A stretch of DNA of 64,000 nt from Octadecabacter dasysiphoniae (lineage in GTDB: Bacteria; Pseudomonadota; Alphaproteobacteria; Rhodobacterales; Rhodobacteraceae), in assembly GCF_021532615.1 (NCBI RefSeq), contig NZ_JAKGAQ010000001.1, positions 558,001 through 622,000 of the forward strand. Reading direction: 5' to 3'. The position numbers and the translations under genes were made by a program. Below are positions 59,669 through 64,000 of this stretch, piece by piece. Position 1 is the first letter of the stretch. Every line of letters starts with the position of its first letter. The notes under the pieces were generated by a model. That model did no database searches. It was not told the DNA's origin and saw nothing but the letters and a program-made list of their open reading frames with translations.

Positions 59669-60147
59669 CCCAAACGACTTCAAATGTGTCTGGCAACCAA
59701 CGCCGCAAAATGCGCTCTGCGTCGCGGCTGTATGCGGTACAGGCGCTGTTCCAGATGGAACATTCCAGCCAGACCATTGATGCGGTCGTTGCTGAATTTA
59801 TGCATTTTCGTTTTGGCGAAACCTATGAAGGTGCCGAAATGCAGGACGGCGATATCGACCTGTTCAAAACGCTTGTCGAAGATGCCGTCAACCATCAGGC
59901 CAAGATTGACCAGATGACCGATCGCGCGCTTGTGGCGCGCTGGCCGCTGGGCCGGATTGATCCGACGTTGCGGGCGTTGTTTCGCGCCGCCGGGGTTGAA
60001 CTGATTGGCCGTGACACGCCGCCGCGGGTTGCGATCACGGAATATGTAGACGTTGCCAAGGCATTCTTTGACGGTGGGGATGAACCCAAATTCGTCAACG
60101 CGGTTCTTGATCACATGGCCAAAGAAGCCAAGCCCGAGGCGTTTTAG
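59665..60147 (+). CDS. nusB: NusB, transcription antitermination factor
   Basis: 160 residues from ATG 59665, overlapping the ribH stop. The RNA-binding start QRRKMRSASRLYAVQALFQMEHS is Arg-rich, and the core has WPLGRIDPTLRALFRAAGVEL, TPPRVAITEYVDVAKAFFDGGDEPKFVNAVLDHMA. NusB with NusE binds boxA in rRNA leader transcripts. Its position after ribH is conserved across bacteria. The gene ends before a small membrane protein gene with its own strong ribosome site. Confidence 0.95.
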   Translation: MTQTTSNVSGNQRRKMRSASRLYAVQALFQMEHSSQTIDAVVAEFMHFRFGETYEGAEMQDGDIDLFKTLVEDAVNHQAKIDQMTDRALVARWPLGRIDPTLRALFRAAGVELIGRDTPPRVAITEYVDVAKAFFDGGDEPKFVNAVLDHMAKEAKPEAF

Positions 60148-60200
60148 ACACTGGACTTTGCGTATTTCGATCTTACCTATTGTCGGTAGGAGGCACTGCC

Positions 60201-60545
60201 ATGTCACATCAAAAAATGCCTGATCTTATCAAACTCTATATCAAAAGCTGCGCGATCGGGTTCGTGCTCGCGGCGGTTTTCGTTGGTTTGGTGCTGTGGT
60301 TTGATGTTGCAGGACTGGGCCATCTGATCGCGGGATCTGACATTGGCGTCATGGCTGTGATCGTGTTTTGGGTGCTGAACGGGATCGTCTTTGCGGGTGT
60401 GCAGTTTGCGATTGCCGTGATGGGCATGGCCGAGGACGATGATGATGATGACCCCCGTGGCGGGCGGATGATGCCGGTTTTTCTGGCAGAGCCTATTCCC
60501 GTGCGCGTGTCTGATCGCAAAGACCGGCGCAGGTTTCGGCAGTAG
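60201..60545 (+). CDS. small two-helix membrane protein of unknown function
   Basis: 114 residues from ATG 60201, preceded by a strong AGGAGG at 60187-60192. Two hydrophobic helices (about 14-34 IGFVLAAVFVGLVLWFDVAG and 49-72 VMAVIVFWVLNGIVFAGVQF) are followed by an acidic patch (EDDDDDDPRGG) and a basic tail (RVSDRKDRRRFRQ). No family recognised. It may belong to the nusB transcript (53 bp away). A folded RNA-like segment begins directly at its stop codon. Confidence 0.75.
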   Translation: MSHQKMPDLIKLYIKSCAIGFVLAAVFVGLVLWFDVAGLGHLIAGSDIGVMAVIVFWVLNGIVFAGVQFAIAVMGMAEDDDDDDPRGGRMMPVFLAEPIPVRVSDRKDRRRFRQ

Positions 60546-60665
60546 GTGGCGGGAACCGCTGCAACCGTAGGAATCTAATTCCCGAGGACCTGTAAGTACA
60601 GGTGGTAGCCAGGTAACGAAGCCAGAGCCCCGACAGCGCCAGCCACCTCGGATTTGCGTAAGGCC
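60543..60665. ncRNA. candidate structured RNA (strand and family unresolved)
   Basis: No ORF fits, but several complementary segments nest: AGGTGGC at 60544-60550 with GCCACCT at 60642-60648; CGCTG near 60557 with CAGCG near 60633; GGAAT/ATTCC near 60571-60583; ACCTGT/ACAGGT at 60589-60604. The outer pair spans about 105 nt, and the closed multi-branch fold is unusual for an untranslated spacer. It begins at the stop codon of the preceding gene and faces a minus-strand gene, so either strand could be read. It matches no RNA family that I can name; I checked by eye for SRP, tmRNA, cobalamin and FMN elements. Confidence 0.4.
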
Positions 60666-60706
60666 ACTGGAATGTTGTTCCGTATTTACGAGAAGAGCAG
60701 AAGCCC

Positions 60707-60741
60707 GCCGCTGCAATACGTAGTGCGCAGGGCGGGCATCT
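60707..60741 (-). terminator. probable terminator of the SRPBCC gene
   Basis: GCCCGCC at 60707-60713 and GGCGGGC at 60735-60741 form a 7-bp stem with a long loop. On the minus strand it is followed by TTCTGCTCTTCTC, a weak T-rich tail, 14 bp after the SRPBCC stop. On the plus strand there is no T-run. Confidence 0.45.
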
Positions 60742-60754
60742 TCAAGGCTTAGGT

Positions 60755-61171
60755 TCAGTCGGTTCCATGCACTGCGTCGCGCAGTTGGCCGAAATGTCCG
60801 TCCCATCCTTTATCAAGCGCGAGAACGAAATCGAACGCGTCTTCGCCCAGTGGCAGGCCTTCGTGGACCAGCGTAAGCCGCGTGCCGCCAAAGACGTCTT
60901 CGAGGGTGATGCGAACGGTGCTGACGTTGTCGGGCATGTGCGGAATCGTAAATGTGTATTCCAAATGTTCGCAATGGTAGGCTTCGATGACATCGCCCGA
61001 GATCAATTTGTCGCCACTGGTGGTGCCATGCATGGCAAAGGTATCGCCTTTTTCCAACGTCTTCGTCGGTTTGTGAAACCAAAGCGCCATTTTGTCGGGT
61101 TCGGTCAAATAGGGCCAAACGTCTTTTCTCGGGGCTTTCAAATAGATGGTTTTTGTCAGCGTATGGGTCAT
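60755..61171 (-). CDS. SRPBCC (AHSA1-type) ligand-binding protein
   Basis: 138 residues. An AHSA1-like START-fold sequence: TIYLKAPRKDVWPYLTEPDKMALWF, FAMHGTTSGDKLISGDVIEAY, YTFTIPHMPDNVSTVRITLED and TRLTLVHEGLP. Such proteins bind hydrophobic ligands or act as polyketide cyclase-like enzymes. It overlaps an ArsR-type repressor gene by 4 bp, a common pairing in bacteria in which the repressor controls both genes. No metal role is implied by the ArsR name here. Confidence 0.88.
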   Translation of the reverse strand: MTHTLTKTIYLKAPRKDVWPYLTEPDKMALWFHKPTKTLEKGDTFAMHGTTSGDKLISGDVIEAYHCEHLEYTFTIPHMPDNVSTVRITLEDVFGGTRLTLVHEGLPLGEDAFDFVLALDKGWDGHFGQLRDAVHGTD

Positions 61172-61485
61172 GTGCTGTCCTTTTCAATAAGTGTTTTGAG
61201 GGTGCTAAGACGGTCATCCCAAAAGGCATCAAAGAACGACAGCCAATCACGGATGGGGGTGAAAGCGTTTGGGTTCAGAGCGTTATATTTTTCCCGCCCG
61301 TTGGCGCGCACGGTGATCAGGCCGCCGTCTGACAACACCGTGAGGTGTTTTTTCACCGCCGCGCGGGTCATGTCGAAATTGCTGGCGACCTGTGTGATGG
61401 TCATGTCGGTATCGCGCAGCATCAACAGGATGTCGCGGCGGGTGGGGTCCGCGAGGGCGCGGAAGATGGGCTGGTCTGTGTTCAT
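61168..61485 (-). CDS. ArsR-type winged-helix transcriptional repressor
   Basis: 105 residues. HTH core: IFRALADPTRRDILLMLRDTDMTITQVASNFDMTRAAVKKHLTVLSDGGLI, then a wing NGREKYNAL. It lacks the ArsR/SmtB metal-site cysteines, so it probably senses a small molecule or acts with the SRPBCC protein downstream. A perfect inverted repeat 11 bp upstream of its start (61496-61515) is the likely operator. C-terminal helix ends DRLSTLKTLIEKDS. Confidence 0.9.
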   Translation of the reverse strand: MNTDQPIFRALADPTRRDILLMLRDTDMTITQVASNFDMTRAAVKKHLTVLSDGGLITVRANGREKYNALNPNAFTPIRDWLSFFDAFWDDRLSTLKTLIEKDST

Positions 61486-61495
61486 GGCGACTCAC

Positions 61496-61515
61496 GTGAT
61501 ACTGATTGGTATCAC
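61496..61515. promoter_or_regulatory. operator-like inverted repeat upstream of the ArsR gene
   Basis: GTGATAC at 61496-61502 and GTATCAC at 61509-61515 are perfect inverted arms around TGATTG. A second GGTATCAT at 61533-61540, 25 bp further on, repeats one arm, and its partner TACC is imperfect. It sits right before the ArsR start, so autorepression of the ArsR-SRPBCC pair is likely. Confidence 0.65.
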
Positions 61516-61592
61516 TTTATGCAGTACCAAAAGGTATCATGTCAAGGGGCACGGGTCTTGACGGATGTTCCTGTATTGTTCATGTTTGGGAA

Positions 61593-62060
61593 ATGCCTGA
61601 TGATCTGATCCAATCCGACCTTTCGACGTTTCAACCCGGCCAGCTTTTGGCGCGGGGGGTGTGCCGCCATTTGCGCGGTCTGGATTTTGTTTGCGTCGAA
61701 GAACTCGTGCCGACGCGCGGTCTGCGGGTGGATGTGATGGCGCTGGGCCCCAAGGGTGAGGTTTGGGTGATTGAATGCAAATCCAGCCGTGCTGATTTCA
61801 TGTCAGACAGCAAATGGCAGGGCTATCTTGAATGGTGCGACCGGTTTTTCTGGGCCGTGGATGGGGATTTTCCGACGGAGTTGTTGCCCGATGAAACCGG
61901 GTTGATTTTGGCGGATGCTTACGACGCAGAGGTCGTGCGGATGGCACCCGAGGATAAGCTGGCACCGGCGCGGCGTAAGGTGATGGTGCAAAAATTTGCG
62001 CGCACGGCGGCGATGCGCCTGCAAGGATTGCGCGACCCCGAGAGCCTGCGCGCATTTTAG
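61593..62060 (+). CDS. MmcB-family DNA repair protein (PD-(D/E)XK nuclease fold)
   Basis: 155 residues from ATG 61593. The nuclease-like core is GLRVDVMALGPKGEVWVIECKSSRADFMSDSKW, with the D-x(n)-ExK motif (Asp of DVMA, Glu-Cys-Lys of ECK). MmcB was named in Caulobacter for mitomycin C resistance. The family is confined mainly to alphaproteobacteria and its biochemical step is unknown. It diverges from the ArsR-SRPBCC pair and overlaps the convergent DMT transporter gene by 4 bp. Confidence 0.88.
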   Translation: MPDDLIQSDLSTFQPGQLLARGVCRHLRGLDFVCVEELVPTRGLRVDVMALGPKGEVWVIECKSSRADFMSDSKWQGYLEWCDRFFWAVDGDFPTELLPDETGLILADAYDAEVVRMAPEDKLAPARRKVMVQKFARTAAMRLQGLRDPESLRAF

Positions 62061-62920
62061 CGGCGCGATAGCGCGAGCGACGCAATGCCGGTGGTGAAAA
62101 TCACGGCGAGGCCAACAAAGCTGACCCAATCGGGCCAATCCGAAAAGACCAGATAGCCCAGCATCGTCGCAGGGATCAGCTGCGTGTAGATGAGGGGGGC
62201 AATCACGCTGGAAGGCGTTGTTTTACTGAGCGTCACGAGCAAAAGGTTGCCAAACGCAGACCCCATGGCGCTGATCGCGATGAGGCCCAATCCGGCCCAT
62301 GTTATGGCGTCTGGCAACGCTGCCAGCCCGAAGGGTGCAAGGATAATGCCGCCAAGGACCAGTTGTGAAATCAGCAACAATCGGGGACGATAAAGGGGGG
62401 CGATCCAGCGGGTCGCCACGACATAACAGCCGTGAAAAACACCCGCGAGAAGGGCGAACACCATGCCCAGCGTCGCACCAAAGCCCGGTTGCACCACAAG
62501 CAGGACACCAACAAAGCTGAGCGCCAGAAGCACGGCGCGGACCAGTGTGATGCGTTCTTTGAGCAGCAGTGCGGACAGCGCAAAGGCGACAATTGGCCCG
62601 ATAAAGAATGCCCCAAACGTGTTTGCGACAGGTTCGGTGCGCAGGGCCGTCAGGATCAGACAAATGCCCGCCATGATCAGGATCGCGCGCAGCCATACGC
62701 GTGGGTCGCGCAGGGCGGGGGTATCGGCCCGTGATAGCCCGCAAAACGGCAACAACACGAGGGCCGCCAGTGCAAAGCGTGTCCATGCGGTGAAAATCGG
62801 GCTAACGCCACTTTGGGACAGGACTTTGGCTGCGACGTCCCCGCCGACAATCAACGTCATTGAAATCAACATGATCACGCCGACGCGCCACAATGGAACG
62901 GCGCGGGCTTCGGTGGTCAT
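62057..62920 (-). CDS. DMT-family (EamA) transporter
   Basis: 287 residues and about ten helices in two EamA repeats; the first begins WRVGVIMLISMTLIVGGDVAAKVLSQSG and the second near LGMVFALLAGVFHGCYVV. TEPVANTFGAFFIGPIVAFALSALLLKERITL is a family block. Substrate unknown. It shares one base with the upstream DUF6324-type gene, so the two are co-transcribed on the minus strand. Confidence 0.88.
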   Translation of the reverse strand: MTTEARAVPLWRVGVIMLISMTLIVGGDVAAKVLSQSGVSPIFTAWTRFALAALVLLPFCGLSRADTPALRDPRVWLRAILIMAGICLILTALRTEPVANTFGAFFIGPIVAFALSALLLKERITLVRAVLLALSFVGVLLVVQPGFGATLGMVFALLAGVFHGCYVVATRWIAPLYRPRLLLISQLVLGGIILAPFGLAALPDAITWAGLGLIAISAMGSAFGNLLLVTLSKTTPSSVIAPLIYTQLIPATMLGYLVFSDWPDWVSFVGLAVIFTTGIASLALSRR

Positions 62921-63111
62921 TACTTGGTTTTCACAAGACGGGCCGCTTTGGCCGCTGCCATGATTTCTTCTGCAATTTCCTCGGCTTCTTCGGGGAGGAA
63001 ATCCATCGGAATTTCAATGCCGTCGCCTTCGATGAACAGGCGGACCTGACCCAAATCGGTGGGACCGATCTGAAGGTTGGCTTCGATATCGCGTTGGTCG
63101 TTAATACCCAT
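62920..63111 (-). CDS. small acidic protein (DUF6324-like)
   Basis: 63 residues from ATG at 63109-63111. Soluble and acidic, MGINDQRDIEANLQIGPTDL, then VRLFIEGDGIEIPMDFLPEEAEEIAEEIMAAAKAAR with a short basic tail. It resembles a small Rhodobacterales family (DUF6324) of unknown function. A longer frame back to 63342 lacks conservation-like composition, and ATG 63111 gives the natural start. Its stop overlaps the start of the DMT transporter gene (TAATG), so the two form a small operon diverging from a GNAT gene. Confidence 0.7.
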   Translation of the reverse strand: MGINDQRDIEANLQIGPTDLGQVRLFIEGDGIEIPMDFLPEEAEEIAEEIMAAAKAARLVKTK

Positions 63112-63192
63112 GAAAGACGTCCTTTGGATGTGTGCCCTTGATGTACCCTTGGGCCGTATTGATTGGCAAGGCGAGAGGGGTAGTCTGGTGCA

Positions 63193-63675
63193 ATGAAACA
63201 GATAACGATTCGCCCTGCCGTGGCGACAGATGCAGATTGGATTGTGGCACAACACAGTGACCTTTACGCACGCGATGACGGGTTTGACGACACGTTTGCA
63301 GTGCTGGTGGCCGATATTGTCGCAGAGTTTTTTGATCAGCATGACGGCGAAAAAGAACGCGGTTGGATCGCGGAAATGGACGGTCAGAGGGTGGGCTGCA
63401 TTTTCTGTGTCAGAGTTACCGAAACCACGGCCAAACTGCGGCTGTTTTTACTGTCGCCACAGGCGCGGGGGCAGGGTTTGGGCCAACAATTACTGGCGAC
63501 ATGCACTGATTTTGCGCGCGATACCGGATATACAGATATGGTGTTGTGGACCCATGCCAGCCACACGGCGGCCTGTGCGTTATACGCGCGGTCAGGCTGG
63601 ACGTTGCAAAGCGAGAAAAACGTACGCTCCTTTGGGTGCGATTTGATTGAGCAATCCTGGACGCGGCCCCTCTAA
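63193..63675 (+). CDS. GNAT-family N-acetyltransferase
   Basis: 160 residues. The core RLFLLSPQARGQGLGQQLLATCTDFARDTGY holds the acyl-CoA-binding Q/RxxGxG/A loop (ARGQGLGQ) at about residues 92-98, and the end SHTAACALYARSGWTLQSE is standard for the family. Its substrate is unknown. It is immediately upstream of tRNA-His (44 bp) but probably a separate unit. The 81-bp spacer with the DUF6324 gene should hold both divergent promoters. Confidence 0.88.
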   Translation: MKQITIRPAVATDADWIVAQHSDLYARDDGFDDTFAVLVADIVAEFFDQHDGEKERGWIAEMDGQRVGCIFCVRVTETTAKLRLFLLSPQARGQGLGQQLLATCTDFARDTGYTDMVLWTHASHTAACALYARSGWTLQSEKNVRSFGCDLIEQSWTRPL

Positions 63676-63718
63676 TCCACTTGCAATCATGTGCGAGGCT
63701 GGCTAAATCGGCGATGTT

Positions 63719-63795
63719 GCCGCCTTAGCTCAGTTGGTTAGAGCACTGGTTTGTGGAACCAGGGGTCCCCCGTTCAAGCCGGGGAGGCGGTACCA
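63719..63795 (+). tRNA. tRNA-His (anticodon GTG)
   Basis: 77 nt with CCA encoded. The anticodon loop TTGTGGA gives GTG (His). The D arm AGCTCAGTTGGTTAGAGC and T arm GGGGTCCCCCGTTCAAGCCGGGG-like pairing are intact. The acceptor stem is GCCGCCT with AGGCGGT, so pair 1:72 is G-U and the discriminator is A73. The base before G1 is T, so the usual G-1 of tRNA-His is not encoded. This matches the known alphaproteobacterial exception in which HisRS does not need G-1. Confidence 0.95.
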
Positions 63796-63800
63796 CTCCC

Positions 63801-63814
63801 CCCTTTTTATTTTT
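63801..63814 (+). terminator. T-rich tract after tRNA-His
   Basis: CCCCTTTTTATTTTT directly follows the tRNA CCA by about 5 nt. The tRNA itself can act as the stem. It is probably a terminator for the single tRNA transcript. Confidence 0.45.
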
Positions 63815-63837
63815 GCTGCGGCGTGGGATCAGGTCTT

Positions 63838-64000
63838 ATGGCGTTGGCAGTGACCCTTTTGATTTCGATTGTCGGTGTGGGGGTGTTTTATGCGCTGGCC
63901 TTGCCGCTGCCGTGGTTGTTGGGCCCGCTGCTGGGCTGTTTGATCGCCGCGCTGTTTGGTGTGCGGTTGCAGGGCGCGCCGCGATCCAGCCAAGTTATGC
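63838..64000 (+). CDS. AbrB-family membrane protein (3' end cut by window)
   Basis: The frame from ATG 63838 is open to the window end (54 codons seen). The sequence starts MALAVTLLISIVGVGVF and continues ALPLPWLLGPLLGCLIAAL and ALFGVRLQGAPR, a match to the AbrB family of polytopic proteins (PF05145, also annotated as putative ammonia monooxygenase). Two helices are visible. The family is distinct from the DNA-binding AbrB and its transported substrate is unknown. It follows tRNA-His by 42 bp. Confidence 0.8.
   Translation, partial: MALAVTLLISIVGVGVFYALALPLPWLLGPLLGCLIAALFGVRLQGAPRSSQVM

Noticed and set aside
60543..60665. SRP RNA, tmRNA or cobalamin riboswitch
   Set aside because: The SRP GGAA tetraloop domain, the tmRNA tRNA-like ends and the cobalamin core blocks are not present. 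Left as an unassigned structured RNA candidate.
1..64000. prophage, IS elements or integrative island
   Set aside because: No integrase, transposase, terminase or tail genes, no terminal repeats, and uniform codon style across the window.

Overview
The window is a GC-rich, gene-dense chromosomal segment from an alphaproteobacterium, most likely a marine Rhodobacterales (Roseobacter-group) strain. Four things point there: the mix of families (MttB-type methyltransferase, DUF1127, DUF2927, DUF3572, RibBX, MmcB, PleD, KpsC/KpsS); a tRNA-His with no encoded G-1 and with A73; RNA polymerase sigma-70 next to DNA primase; and the ATGA/TAATG overlaps that join most adjacent genes. I see no prophage, IS element, CRISPR array or rRNA operon. 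It reads as core chromosome with a few accessory operons.

Layout. 1-1243: end of an ECF sigma operon (sigma factor, small membrane protein, periplasmic metal-sensor-like protein). 1232-5342: PleD-type diguanylate cyclase, DUF3572 protein, HAD phosphatase, MttB-family methyltransferase. 5346-8455: zinc uptake (znuA diverging from zur-znuC-znuB, with a Zur-box-like palindrome between) with unusually His-rich proteins. 8452-15695 (all minus): an operon-like run read as 28-residue membrane peptide, XpaC, TelA, DUF2927 lipoprotein, SPFH/GYF protein, b561-like protein and double zinc-ribbon membrane protein, then a PfkB kinase and D-aminoacyl-tRNA deacylase. 15909-23231: pseudouridine synthase, tadA, ceramidase-like protein, gatC-gatA, Excalibur-type lipoprotein, amidase, RNase P RNA followed by 90-bp tandem hairpin repeats, aldo/keto reductase and rpmG (L33). 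23292-29199: small metabolic and regulatory genes (GNAT, Bax-inhibitor-1, DUF1127, LysR, quinone reductase, XRE, inositol-phosphatase family).

29377-32461: two purine deaminases (8-oxoguanine and guanine types) flanking a CAP lipoprotein. 32536-43127: transport (MgtE, two SLC13/TrkA-C permeases, LysE, two DMT exporters) plus folate cyclo-ligase, a YmdB-like phosphoesterase, a glutamine amidotransferase and YebC. 43153-47562: dnaG, rpoD and a small basic protein. 47658-50115: YjbQ, M20 amidohydrolase, secreted protein. 50249-60147: nrdR-ribD, then capsule genes (kpsC, kpsD-like exporter, kpsS) on the other strand, then ribE, two small unknown genes, ribBX, ribH and nusB. 60201-64000: small membrane protein, an unexplained folded-RNA-like segment, ArsR/SRPBCC pair, MmcB nuclease-fold protein, DMT transporter, GNAT, tRNA-His and the start of an AbrB-family membrane protein.

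Working connections. Riboflavin synthesis is nearly complete here (ribD, ribE, ribBX, ribH), but the GTP cyclohydrolase II half of RibBX lacks its catalytic residues, so ribA should lie elsewhere. The zinc genes form one regulon. The capsule genes supply the Kdo-linker transferases and an outer-membrane exporter but no ABC transporter. The strongest candidate for an under-described system is the 9833-15695 operon, which combines parts resembling Bacillus XpaC-YaaN and YdjG-YdjI in one transcription unit. All functions are assigned by reading the sequence; no searches were run.
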